The notes: generated by a model not told the origin, from the sequence alone. DNA of 43,653 nt from a virus (IMGVR_UViG_3300018719_000003:64001-107653), one strand, 5' to 3'. Counted from the first letter of the stretch, positions 7,676 to 14,743 are shown. Program-made: numbers and translations.

Positions 7676-7798
7676 ATGAAAGCGTACATTCTACGCCAGT
7701 CAAATCGCAAAAGTTGGCATATTGCCAAACAAATGCTAAAAGATTGTGACTTTGAAGAAGTAAGTATTCCTCTAATTAGTGCGGGATACACGGATTAG
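7676..7798 (+). CDS. Small hypothetical protein
   Basis: 40 residues from the ATG at 7676 (AGGAG 8 nt upstream): MKAYILRQSNRKSWHIAKQM and a short acidic tail. The frame is open to an ATG at 7598 that would add a Cys-rich extension (RCGCNGCRRNR), but that start overlaps the hairpin and has no ribosome site. Lies directly upstream of the Nudix/Csx3 gene. Confidence 0.45.
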   Translation: MKAYILRQSNRKSWHIAKQMLKDCDFEEVSIPLISAGYTD

Positions 7799-7888
7799 TT
7801 GAATAGCGGTCGCGCCTAATGGAGGTCTAGCAGCAGTCGGAGGCTGGCGATCGCATTGAGAGGCAGTACCCCTCTCATCATTGCAACT

Positions 7889-8737
7889 ATGCAACTAATT
7901 GAAAGCCTACCCGTAAAACTTTACGGTCAGGGTGAAGCGAAAACTATTGAGCATCTTTTGGAAGAAATCGAGTCGGGGGAGTGCCTGATTCAGTGGCAGG
8001 CTTATCACCCTGTCAGAGTGATCAATGTTGTGGTAGCGAACGTTTTCACGCTGGACGCCAAGCAGTATCTGATTGAAGAGAAGCAAGTTTTCTCTGATGG
8101 CAGAGTTCGCCAGCGCCAAGAGAAAGATGGCTCTCCAAAGCGGGGAATATCTGAAAAGATGCAACCTAAAGAGGTGTCTCAAGATGCGGTTCTTAGGGCA
8201 GTAGAGGAAGAGCTGGGAATAGACCCGGATTATGTCCGGACAGCTTGCCTAGGAATGAATGCGGAGGAGAGTGAATCTCCTTCGTATCCAGGGTTGTTGA
8301 CGAGATACGTGCGGCATAAGTACGACGTATTTATAGAGCCGGAGGCTTATAAAGCTGAAGGCTATGTAGAGGTTCAGGATGACAAAACAACTTACTTTGT
8401 GTGGAGAAAAGTACCAATGAAAAACATTGAGCTTGTAGCCAGCGATCGCGGTGACTTCACCTTACTGGAGATCGGCTTACCCAACGAGGTTTGTGAACCC
8501 GCAGACTTGAAAGGGTTAGAACTGCCCAATTGCGACACAACTAAGGGTATCGTGCTTTCAGGTCGCGCTCCGGTGTGGTTGTTTGCCTGCCTAGCGCATC
8601 AAGCCCATATCTATAAATGGGTCGGAACTTTCGATCCGAGGTTAGAAGTTGATGGGGTCAAAGGGGCGGCTGTTGTGGTTGAGTCGCACGGCGGTAATTA
8701 TCGAGCGGGGGATGTTATTCCTGTCCCAAAGCAGTAG
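7889..8737 (+). CDS. Nudix-like / Csx3-like (Crn3 ring nuclease) fusion protein
   Basis: 282 residues from the ATG at 7889 (a TTG at 7856 would add 11). The middle has a Nudix-box-like helix (EVSQDAVLRAVEEELGI, i.e. Ex7RxxxEExGI, with the canonical RE as RA and an insertion before the box). The last 75 residues match Csx3: CDTTKGIVLSGRAPVWL, LAHQAHIYKWVGTFDPRL, AAVVVESH and AGDVIPV. In archaeal Csx3, known as the ring nuclease Crn3, a His and Asp of the equivalent LAH...DPRL region cut cyclic tetra-adenylate; both are present here. A phage copy would be expected to quench type III CRISPR signalling. The Nudix half might act on nucleotide products or another signal. The family call for the C-terminus is good; substrates are inference. 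Confidence 0.75.
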   Translation: MQLIESLPVKLYGQGEAKTIEHLLEEIESGECLIQWQAYHPVRVINVVVANVFTLDAKQYLIEEKQVFSDGRVRQRQEKDGSPKRGISEKMQPKEVSQDAVLRAVEEELGIDPDYVRTACLGMNAEESESPSYPGLLTRYVRHKYDVFIEPEAYKAEGYVEVQDDKTTYFVWRKVPMKNIELVASDRGDFTLLEIGLPNEVCEPADLKGLELPNCDTTKGIVLSGRAPVWLFACLAHQAHIYKWVGTFDPRLEVDGVKGAAVVVESHGGNYRAGDVIPVPKQ

Positions 8738-8877
8738 TCAGGAAGCGTGGCAGACCGAGTAGCGGTCAGGGTCAAACTCGGTATATTCGTGCTTCACTGG
8801 TTCCAATTGTTGAGGCTTTGGAAGATGGAGACAAAGCCAAAGCCATTGAGTTAATTCAAAGCCTCAAAGAAAACTAA
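8737..8877 (+). pseudogene. Small basic/helical ORF lacking a start codon
   Basis: A 46-residue frame reads VRKRGRPSSGQGQTRYIRAS, then LVPIVEALEDGDKAKAIELI, and a natural C-terminus (QSLKEN, TAA). KRGRP resembles an AT-hook and the rest a short DNA-binding helix pair. No ATG/GTG/TTG is in the right place; the first codon overlapping the upstream stop is GTC (TAGTC), one base from GTG. It may be a gene with a mutated start, or use a rare start. Confidence 0.35.
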
Positions 8878-9124
8878 AGCTAGCGATCGCACACTGCGAG
8901 AAACCGCCACAAGGCAACGCACTCACATCAACTGGAGGCGATCGCACTTACAGTAAAACAGCAGTGACCGAAGTCTCCGGTCGGCAAAAACAAAAATTCC
9001 CAGAAGCCGACAGGCAGCTAATGGGAAGCGAAGTGTCCGAAAAGACGGGGTTATATTCGGTTGAGTGATTCTGTAGCGCGAAACCCGCATTCTGTCGTTG
9101 AGTGTCGAAAAAGGCGGGAAAGTA
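8878..9124. other. Intergenic gap with palindrome variant and HIP1 sites
   Basis: Convergent gap. Contains two GCGATCGC octamers and the palindrome variant GACCGAAGTCTCCGGTC at 8966-8982 (one arm mismatch). No convincing coding frame or U-tract terminator seen. Confidence 0.6.
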
Positions 9125-9268
9125 TTAGCTAAGTGGGCAATGTTTCGGACAGTTTTCGTAGTCTGGATAACAGCCAGCTTCACAAGGATCAATGGATGGC
9201 GCAATAGAGTTACAACCACAAACTACAGCCAAAGCAAAAACAGCAGCAACTATTGACATTCTTTTCAT
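9125..9268 (-). CDS. Small lipoprotein with Cys pairs
   Basis: 47 residues: MKRMSIVAAVFALAVVCGCN, then SIAPSIDPCEAGCYPDYENC and PKHCPLS. A short basic start, a hydrophobic stretch and a lipobox-like VVCGC suggest a lipoprotein signal peptide cut before Cys. The mature part has two CxxxC pairs (C..GC, C..HC). GGAG lies 8 nt before the ATG. Overall plan resembles the lipoprotein at 10033-10200 in the same operon. Could be a superinfection-exclusion or lysis (spanin-like) lipoprotein; no direct evidence. Confidence 0.6.
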   Translation of the reverse strand: MKRMSIVAAVFALAVVCGCNSIAPSIDPCEAGCYPDYENCPKHCPLS

Positions 9269-9288
9269 TGTCTAACTCCATTTTTTTG

Positions 9289-9669
9289 TTAATCAGCTTG
9301 CACCCAGATCTCAATTCTCTGCTGCCACTGACTCTCGGCTTTGCACCAGGCAGAGTGAAAGTCATCAATATTGTTCAGGTTGTCATTCTTTAGGATTTCC
9401 GCTCTTACCAAACTGTCCTGAACCGCACCGTGCAGATTGTCTAAGTCGCTCCCCTTGCGCCAGCCATGCATCAGAACGTCTAGAACTACTGTTCTGTTGA
9501 TTGGCTCACCCCTCCACTGCTGGCAAAGTTGCCCGTGAGAGTCTTGAATAAAGGCTTCGTAATCAGCAGTATAAAACCGCACCTTCCCGTTACTTCGTGC
9601 CCGTGGCTTCGATTTGGGTGCGGTTTCAATTACGAAGTAGAAGGAATCGTGTGGTTTTTCTTTCAACAT
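9289..9669 (-). CDS. rusA: RusA-like Holliday junction resolvase
   Basis: 126 residues, the usual length for RusA. The family core is visible: an N-terminal basic strand (PKSKPRARSNGKVRFYT), then SDLDNLHGAVQDSLVRAEIL with the Asp-x-Asp-Asn pattern that binds metal, followed by KNDNLNNIDDF with further acidic residues. RusA cuts Holliday junctions in phage DNA before packaging. Overlaps the upstream gene by 7 nt; the lipoprotein gene follows after 20 nt. Confidence 0.8.
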   Translation of the reverse strand: MLKEKPHDSFYFVIETAPKSKPRARSNGKVRFYTADYEAFIQDSHGQLCQQWRGEPINRTVVLDVLMHGWRKGSDLDNLHGAVQDSLVRAEILKNDNLNNIDDFHSAWCKAESQWQQRIEIWVQAD

Positions 9670-9854
9670 TTCTTTTCTATGTACAGGTGTGCTTTTGTCC
9701 CGTCTTCGAGTTCCCAGGTTGTCCGACTACCTCGACACGCTGGATCGTTCAACGCCTCAGCTTCTTTGGGGTGGAATGTCTCAACCCAGGATTGGTCAAC
9801 CTCAGTAGATCGAGTGTTTCGATTTTCTCCGGTTATGTTTACTTGATATTTCAT
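9663..9854 (-). CDS. Small hypothetical protein
   Basis: 63 residues from the ATG at 9854, chosen because it overlaps the upstream stop as ATGA; an upstream in-frame ATG at 9875 is less likely. MKYQVNITGENRNTRSTEVD ... ends with a beta-like SRTTWELEDGTKAHLYIEKKC. No known domain. Coupled to RusA downstream by a 7-nt overlap. Confidence 0.5.
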   Translation of the reverse strand: MKYQVNITGENRNTRSTEVDQSWVETFHPKEAEALNDPACRGSRTTWELEDGTKAHLYIEKKC

Positions 9855-10021
9855 TTGTTTTTTAGAAACTCCCATGCAGCCGTAATGATGGTTTGTTCTT
9901 CAGATGTTCGAGTTCGTGTGCTGTCTCTTAGTTCTTGGGCAAGTACCTTAGCAGCGGGGACTGCTTTGTCAGTCGGTACGCCCTTGGCTTCTAGTGTCTG
10001 CTGAATTTCTTCGGCTTGCAT
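9851..10021 (-). CDS. Small helical hypothetical protein
   Basis: 56 residues from the ATG at 10021, which has AGGAG 6 nt upstream. Composition is helical and polar (MQAEEIQQTLEAKGVP, AAKVLAQELRDS, IITAAWEFLKNK). Lies between the lipoprotein gene and 9663-9854, coupled to the latter by ATGA. Function unknown. Confidence 0.55.
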   Translation of the reverse strand: MQAEEIQQTLEAKGVPTDKAVPAAKVLAQELRDSTRTRTSEEQTIITAAWEFLKNK

Positions 10022-10032
10022 TGTTGCTCCTT

Positions 10033-10200
10033 TTAGCAAAGTGGACATTTGTTTTCTTTGAATCCAGTTGGAGGTTGAGCTTCTTCGCTATCGGGACACC
10101 AAAAAGGACAGTTATACTTTCCTTGCGAAGGAGATATCTTTTGGCAAGACGCCAACGTCAAAGTGCAAAACAAAATCAATAAAATTTGCTTGGCTTGCAT
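10033..10200 (-). CDS. Small lipoprotein with Cys pairs (second copy of the type)
   Basis: 55 residues: MQAKQILLILFCTLTLASCQ then a polar mature part with NCPFWCPD and KCPLC. LASC is a good lipobox after a basic start and hydrophobic core, so the protein is probably membrane-anchored through Cys19. The two Cys pairs parallel those of the 9125-9268 lipoprotein. AAAGGAG precedes the ATG by 9 nt. The 5' end overlaps the 3' end of the HNH gene by 25 nt. Confidence 0.6.
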   Translation of the reverse strand: MQAKQILLILFCTLTLASCQKISPSQGKYNCPFWCPDSEEAQPPTGFKENKCPLC

Positions 10201-10532
10201 GATTGTCGCTCCTTTAATTCGTTAAAACCTTGTTTTAGTTTTGCTTCCCACTGTGGAGTGTTGTGGCTTTTCCAGAGTGGGTTGCCTTTGTGCTTGACCC
10301 AGTTCTTTGGGGAGTGACAGAACTTATCACAGGTGGGGCAGACGGGAAACACGTTCACCCCTTCTTTGTCTTTTTTCCACAAGTATCGGGTGTGATGCGC
10401 TGTAGTAGATGGCTTGACTTTGCAGCAACAGCAAATGCCCTCGGTCGCTCTGTGTGCTGCTCTGCGAATGTCTGCCCAGTTAGGAGGGTAGCGGACATCC
10501 CAGTTGAGACTAGGGTAGTAGTGACCCATCAA
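10176..10532 (-). CDS. HNH-type Zn-binding protein
   Basis: 118 residues. ADIRRAAHRATEGICCCCKV supplies the first Cys pair, TTAHHTRYLW the HH of an HNH core, and VCPTCDKFCHSP the second Cys pair and terminal His. The order fits a small HNH endonuclease with a structural zinc. In phages such proteins often aid packaging or homing. ATGA overlap with the ATPase gene upstream. Confidence 0.6.
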   Translation of the reverse strand: MMGHYYPSLNWDVRYPPNWADIRRAAHRATEGICCCCKVKPSTTAHHTRYLWKKDKEGVNVFPVCPTCDKFCHSPKNWVKHKGNPLWKSHNTPQWEAKLKQGFNELKERQSCKPSKFY

Positions 10533-12079
10533 GCCAGACCCAACTTCTCAAGGATTATCTTTAGCAGCTTTTCTGATGGAGGCTTGCTGCTTAGAGACTC
10601 CCACTTAGAGGCGATCGCTTGAGGTGAAGGTAGTTCATCAAGAGACTGCATCCAGGCGATCATTTCTTCCATGAGTTGGTCAGATGTCTTGAATGTCCGT
10701 TCATCAGTTTCGATTTGGGTAACAGGTAGGGATACCTCAGTTTGATAACCATCTACGTCAAACTGAGGAATCAGTGCAACGTAGGGATTACCGCGCATGG
10801 GAATAACGAGGGCGCATCTTTGTCCAGCGTTGGTCATCATCTCGAATGCCTGTTGTAAAACTTCTTGAATTTCTTTATTGACATTCAAAAAGTCGCCAGG
10901 GTGGTCAAAAATATAGTTGGCTGTGTTACCCAGAGCGATAAAGCAGCAGGACTTGTAGGCTGGTCGGGATAAACCCGTATCTCCAGACAAGGGGGATTGA
11001 CCAATCCCAATGTAGTGACCTTTTGCCCCCGCTGTGTACTTGATCAAAAAGTTCCAAAGCGACTGAAGCGATTGAGCTTGAGACGCTTGCACTTTTTTGT
11101 CAGCACCTAAAAAACCCAAGAAACCTTTACCTCCGTTGTAGACAGAATCAACTTCATCTTGAACAAAGAACATCTCGCCAACTTCTTTAGGGTTTTTAGA
11201 GTAGGCTTTCTTTTGGTCGTTGGCTTTCTGGAAGGCAAACTGAATCCAGTTGTCAATCGTCTCAACCCCATCAAACCGATGACTGAATTTACACAGCCAT
11301 CGGCTAACGCCGTCCTTGGGGTCATTGCCGATGATAGTGGCAGGACTAGCAGACTTAGCAGCTACCTTGTTGATGATTACGCCAGCGATGGTGGATTTAC
11401 CTGACTGGGTTTCTCCTGTTATGCAAAAGTGATGATTGTATCGCTTCGACATATTCGGATTAGAGGCAGCATCGCATAACTCATCAATCCATCGCTCATC
11501 GACTCGGATGTATTGCGGGAATGCGGCGGATAGCTGCTCAAGCTTGACGAGTTCACCAGGAGAGACAATACCATCAACTTCGGATTGGCTAATGGTTGCA
11601 ATCTCAGGTGAAGGAATGCCAAGTCTTGTGGGTTGTTCAACGGGTTCAGAGGTCAATTCTTGATAAGACGGAGGCATATTCGCCGCGACCCCTGCGTGTT
11701 TTGCCCAATAATTTTCTTCCCATGAATCTGCTCTATTGAGGATTAGTTCAACTTTACGCTTTGTGCCTTCAATTTCAGCAGCGAGTTGATACACTTCCTC
11801 CTCTTCTTTAAGTTGATACTTGAGGCTGTCCCATTGCACCGCCTCTAATGCATTGTCTACCTTGCGAACCTTTTCTGAGGCTTTGCAGTTGATGGTATAG
11901 CAAGCCAAACCAGCAACCCCTGTAGTGGTCAGCATGACTTTACTGAGCTTATCGAGAGAGCTTGCGAATAACAAGGCACTCCCGAATCCAATTACAGCAG
12001 ACGAGAGGAACATTGCGTCGTAAGCGTTAGCTATAACGCGACTAGGCTTCAGGGCGGCTTTTTCGGCTTGGAATAACAC
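10529..12079 (-). CDS. Membrane-anchored FtsK/HerA/VirD4-type ATPase
   Basis: 516 residues from a GTG with AGGAG 5 nt upstream. Two N-terminal hydrophobic helices (about 22-40 and 48-64) are followed by a coiled-coil region, then an ATPase core with Walker A GETQSGKST (222-230), a strand ending GNDPK near 251, and a Walker B-like EMFFVQDEVD (302-311). Family members pump DNA or protein through membranes. It is the only large gene in a long operon of small membrane proteins (13020-13808), which suggests a membrane-associated machine. Conjugative coupling protein, phage assembly motor (Zot-like) or DNA injection factor are alternatives. Confidence 0.7.
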   Translation of the reverse strand: MLFQAEKAALKPSRVIANAYDAMFLSSAVIGFGSALLFASSLDKLSKVMLTTTGVAGLACYTINCKASEKVRKVDNALEAVQWDSLKYQLKEEEEVYQLAAEIEGTKRKVELILNRADSWEENYWAKHAGVAANMPPSYQELTSEPVEQPTRLGIPSPEIATISQSEVDGIVSPGELVKLEQLSAAFPQYIRVDERWIDELCDAASNPNMSKRYNHHFCITGETQSGKSTIAGVIINKVAAKSASPATIIGNDPKDGVSRWLCKFSHRFDGVETIDNWIQFAFQKANDQKKAYSKNPKEVGEMFFVQDEVDSVYNGGKGFLGFLGADKKVQASQAQSLQSLWNFLIKYTAGAKGHYIGIGQSPLSGDTGLSRPAYKSCCFIALGNTANYIFDHPGDFLNVNKEIQEVLQQAFEMMTNAGQRCALVIPMRGNPYVALIPQFDVDGYQTEVSLPVTQIETDERTFKTSDQLMEEMIAWMQSLDELPSPQAIASKWESLSSKPPSEKLLKIILEKLGLA

Positions 12080-12161
12080 ATGAACTCCTTTCTTGAGAAC
12101 TCAGGCGATCGCTCATCTCTGCCATTGAGCTAGGGGCTTGATTACCCGCAATCGCGTACTG

Positions 12162-12437
12162 TCACCAACCGATATACACCCCCACGCATACCAGAAAAAA
12201 CAGCCCAATCGCGTAGCCAACGTGGGGGGTAACAGCAGCTAGCCAATCGCCGTAAAACTCGCCGCTTGCCTCAAGCTTGGCTTTGTCGATGAAGGCATCA
12301 ACAGCGATCGCTATGAAATACCCAAAAACTATCAGCCAGCATCCCATCCGAACCAGGGCGAATGAAGTGGCGAGTTGGGCTAGCCATAGTCCTGAAGCGA
12401 GAAGGGTTGCGATTAGCGAGAGTTGAAATCGTGTCAC
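12162..12437 (-). CDS. Small membrane protein, three predicted helices
   Basis: 91 residues from a GTG (AAGGA 8 nt upstream). Hydrophobic segments at about 6-28, 32-50 and 72-90 (LSLIATLLASGLWLAQLA; CWLIVFGYFIAIAV; YAIGLFFLVCVGVYIGW). An in-frame stop lies just upstream, so this is the true limit unless it is joined by frameshift to the overlapping 12298-12564 frame. Likely part of the ATPase-associated membrane set. Confidence 0.55.
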   Translation of the reverse strand: MTRFQLSLIATLLASGLWLAQLATSFALVRMGCWLIVFGYFIAIAVDAFIDKAKLEASGEFYGDWLAAVTPHVGYAIGLFFLVCVGVYIGW

Positions 12438-12564
12438 AGTTTAGTTCCTTGCTTTCAGATATTTTCTTGGCTAAAGCTTTTTTGTATGCTTCTACTTGAG
12501 CCTTGGCGTTTTCTTGTCTAGCTTTTTCTTCTGCTATCTTTTGCTGAATGGTTTTAGGTTTCAT
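12298..12564 (-). CDS. Coiled-coil protein with long overlap into next gene
   Basis: 88 residues; AGGAG 6 nt before the ATG. Residues 1-42 form a convincing charged helix (QQKIAEEKARQENAKAQVEA). The remaining 46 residues run out of frame over the membrane gene 12162-12437 and look like frame noise. Either the C-terminus is meaningless, or the two frames once made one coiled-coil plus membrane protein. Confidence 0.45.
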   Translation of the reverse strand: MKPKTIQQKIAEEKARQENAKAQVEAYKKALAKKISESKELNCDTISTLANRNPSRFRTMASPTRHFIRPGSDGMLADSFWVFHSDRC

Positions 12565-12573
12565 GTTCTACTC

Positions 12574-13020
12574 CTACAACAAATCAATAGCGGATTGCTT
12601 GGTATACGCTTGCTGAGTGCCAACTGACTCAGACTGGATTACGCCAGTGGCTAGTCTGTGCTGAAGCTGTATTTCCTGAAGCTGCTGTCCTTGCTGCTGC
12701 CAGGTTTGCTCTGCTCTCATCTTGGTGCTAGCAAACTTAATAGCAGCGCTTCTATTGTCTAACGAGGCTTTAATTTGGCGCTCTTGATGAGAGATTTGTT
12801 GATTGATTAAGTCGTTTTGGTTTTCCATAAACTTGGCTAACTTTGCTGCGTTCATTACTGATTGACCTGAAGCCTTCATAGGCATTCTGCCAGCCCGTTG
12901 CATCACTTTCTTGGTTCGAGCTTCCACTGCTCTAATGTCGTCGGGATTAAGCCCAGAAGCTAGCCCTTGACCGTGGCTGATACCACTTGAGTTGAACGGA
13001 ACTAATCGACCTAATACCAT
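12574..13020 (-). CDS. Hypothetical Gln-rich helical protein
   Basis: 148 residues. After a short N-terminus (MVLGRLVPFNSSGISHGQG) it is mostly helix, Gln-rich and basic (INQQISHQERQIKASLDN; QTWQQQGQQLQEIQLQHRL). No membrane helix or motif. Its ATG overlaps the stop of the small membrane gene upstream (TAATG). Probably a structural or adaptor component of the same assembly. Confidence 0.55.
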   Translation of the reverse strand: MVLGRLVPFNSSGISHGQGLASGLNPDDIRAVEARTKKVMQRAGRMPMKASGQSVMNAAKLAKFMENQNDLINQQISHQERQIKASLDNRSAAIKFASTKMRAEQTWQQQGQQLQEIQLQHRLATGVIQSESVGTQQAYTKQSAIDLL

Positions 13021-13145
13021 TACTTGACCTCTGCTGTAATTACCTGATTGTCTTGCAATGCGATCGCACCCATTGAGCCGATGTTATGGAATAGCAGGAA
13101 CACGCCCACTGTCATGAGAATAAGCGAAATACTATCTTTGGACAT
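13020..13145 (-). CDS. 41-residue single-pass membrane peptide
   Basis: MSKDSISLILMTVGVFLLFH then a short tail ending VITAEVK. One hydrophobic helix at about 7-22. The 5' end overlaps 13132-13452 by 14 nt and the stop overlaps the next ATG by one base, so it is embedded in the operon. Size and topology resemble minor coat or holin-like peptides; no specific match. Confidence 0.5.
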   Translation of the reverse strand: MSKDSISLILMTVGVFLLFHNIGSMGAIALQDNQVITAEVK

Positions 13146-13452
13146 TTTGTTGAACCTCTGGGGTAAACATACTTGATACCACCCTAGATACGGTGAAGCT
13201 AAATCCTGTTACCAGTACCACCACAAAGCCCAAGGCTAGGCAGTGCATAAAGAATTCAGACGTGAGTTTTATCTCCTGAATCTTTTTGGTAGCACTGCGT
13301 TGTTCTCTGGCTTGGGTTGCAACCTGACTGATTATCTCGATAGCTTCCCACTCACTCAACCCTTGAGCATCAAACTCGATTTGTCCTTCCGGGTTGATGC
13401 TGAATCGAACTTTGTTGGTTGTCGCCTCCTTCTGTTCGTTGTAGCTGCCCAT
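13132..13452 (-). CDS. Membrane protein with N-terminal soluble domain, paralogue of 13370-13696
   Basis: 106 residues from the ATG at 13452 (GGAG 9 nt upstream). A soluble beta-helix part (VRFSINPEGQIEFDAQGLSE) is followed by a helix and one membrane segment (ALGFVVVLVTGFSFTVS). The same order, with similar residues (SIYNNGRSILFDVKGLSSYE), is seen in the gene immediately upstream, so these are tandem paralogues. The G-x-I-x-FD-x-x-GLS pattern is shared. Confidence 0.6.
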   Translation of the reverse strand: MGSYNEQKEATTNKVRFSINPEGQIEFDAQGLSEWEAIEIISQVATQAREQRSATKKIQEIKLTSEFFMHCLALGFVVVLVTGFSFTVSRVVSSMFTPEVQQNVQR

Positions 13453-13696
13453 AAAACATTGCTCCACAAATCAAAAAAAGTAGTAATTGACCAAAGGCTA
13501 TTAAGGTTATGAGTTGCGATTCTCTGTTTTGCTGCCTTATTTGTGCAGCTTGTTGAACCATCTCTTCATGCAGCCTTGAGGTTTCGTAGGAGCTTAATCC
13601 CTTAACATCAAAAAGTATTGATCGTCCGTTGTTGTAAATTGACGTTTTGACTGTGGGCTGAATCTCTTCCTCTTGTATCTCGATGTAGTTGTCCAT
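13370..13696 (-). CDS. Membrane protein with N-terminal soluble domain, tandem paralogue
   Basis: 108 residues, GGAG 9 nt before the ATG. Acidic start, then TSIYNNGRSILFDVKGLSSY and a helix, one membrane helix (LITLIAFGQLLLFLICGAMF) and a polar tail. The post-membrane YGQLQR resembles YGQLHR in the neighbouring 13608-13808 protein. Overlaps both neighbours (about 80 nt each), an unusually compressed arrangement. Confidence 0.6.
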   Translation of the reverse strand: MDNYIEIQEEEIQPTVKTSIYNNGRSILFDVKGLSSYETSRLHEEMVQQAAQIRQQNRESQLITLIAFGQLLLFLICGAMFYGQLQRTEGGDNQQSSIQHQPGRTNRV

Positions 13697-13808
13697 AAAT
13701 TAGCGCTCCAAGTGTTAGTGACATTAAGACCACGTAGGCTGCACCCATCCAGACGAGAGCGCTACTAGGCTTCAGTTGTGAAACTAACCCCGAATAAAGC
13801 ACTAGCAT
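13608..13808 (-). CDS. Small single-pass membrane protein
   Basis: 66 residues from the ATG at 13808 (GAGG 8 nt upstream). Membrane helix VWMGAAYVVLMSLTLGALIY followed by GQLHRDTRGR and a polar tail. Similar to the membrane/tail part of the next protein (YGQLQR). Both ends overlap neighbours in other frames. Confidence 0.5.
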   Translation of the reverse strand: MLVLYSGLVSQLKPSSALVWMGAAYVVLMSLTLGALIYGQLHRDTRGRDSAHSQNVNLQQRTINTF

Positions 13809-14280
13809 CGTCTTCACCTCGTTGACGAAAAAAGGTGGGGTTCCCCTTGTAGTCCCTCGCTTTTTCTCCTAGCTTTTCCAAAAAAACGTTGGGGTGATTC
13901 TCGACAATCTCAATCACTTTGTCCGATTCAATCTCAGCAGCGGCGTCAGAAGCTTGCTGGAACGCATCAACGTAGTTTCCAACTTCTTCTGTAACTTGCT
14001 TGGCTAGGTTGCTGATAGGGTTGTCTAGCTTAGGAGTTTTGGCTAGGCGATCTTCTTTAGGCTTTCTCGCCGCTGGCTTTCGCTTAGTGGCTTTACCATT
14101 GCCATTGGTTACAACCAATCCATTACTAGAAGATGGATGTTTTAGTTCGGCTACGACAGCTAGCACATTCTCATCGGTGAGACTATCTAGGCTAATGTTT
14201 CGACGCATCGCAGCCTCTCTAATCTGCTCATCAGTTGCGGCTATCTCTTCAAATTCAAGCAACTCTCTGATTTTGTCCAT
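13765..14280 (-). CDS. Hypothetical protein with basic linker
   Basis: 171 residues. N-terminal helical part (MDKIRELLEFEEIAATDEQI), a basic central linker (KATKRKPAARKPKEDRLAK) that could bind nucleic acid, and an acidic helical C-terminus. No recognised domain. AAGGAG 11 nt before the ATG. Second gene of the minus-strand operon 14743-9125. Confidence 0.55.
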   Translation of the reverse strand: MDKIRELLEFEEIAATDEQIREAAMRRNISLDSLTDENVLAVVAELKHPSSSNGLVVTNGNGKATKRKPAARKPKEDRLAKTPKLDNPISNLAKQVTEEVGNYVDAFQQASDAAAEIESDKVIEIVENHPNVFLEKLGEKARDYKGNPTFFRQRGEDDASALFGVSFTTEA

Positions 14281-14743
14281 TGTCCGAATATCTCCTTAGT
14301 TTGTTTGAGCAGTATTCATATCTGGGATTAGTCACTATTTTTTCAACCCACCGATTAACTTCGTCTCCAACATAAGTTCGTTCCTTGCTAAACTTCAGTC
14401 CTATTTCATCACCCCACCGATAAAGAGTTGAGTCAGACGGGCGAGGATTAAGTTGCTGGACTAGATTGTGAATTTGCACCCCTGTGCATTGAGTGAAGCT
14501 TTTACCAGCCAAAAACAACTTAATATCAATAAACCGTTGCACCGTAAGCGTAGAGATTGCCCGATTTGGGTAGCGCTTCCGGAGGTAGACGTAAACCCTA
14601 ATTTGTCTTGCTGTCTCTGCTTTTTGATCAGAAGGTACTGGCTCTTTTATGCCTAGCCGTCGTTTAACTCTGTCCCAGGTGCGATCACAAACGGGCTGGT
14701 GTTCCTGCTCGTAGATTATTCGCAGTGGAGACTTATTTGACAT
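14255..14743 (-). CDS. Probable DNA-binding protein, first gene of the long minus operon
   Basis: 162 residues, basic and helical. CDRTWDRVKRRLGI and PSDSTLYRWGDEIGLKF look like helix-turn-helix or MerR-like elements, but no exact family was recognised. Being promoter-proximal to a repeat-rich divergent region at 14744-15105, it may be an autoregulator of the operon. Overlaps the next gene by 26 nt. Confidence 0.5.
   Translation of the reverse strand: MSNKSPLRIIYEQEHQPVCDRTWDRVKRRLGIKEPVPSDQKAETARQIRVYVYLRKRYPNRAISTLTVQRFIDIKLFLAGKSFTQCTGVQIHNLVQQLNPRPSDSTLYRWGDEIGLKFSKERTYVGDEVNRWVEKIVTNPRYEYCSNKLRRYSDNGQNQRVA

Noticed and set aside
9529-10004. Plus-strand ORFs of 105 and 135 codons
   Set aside because: Antisense to RusA and the overlapping small genes, which have family motifs and coupled starts.
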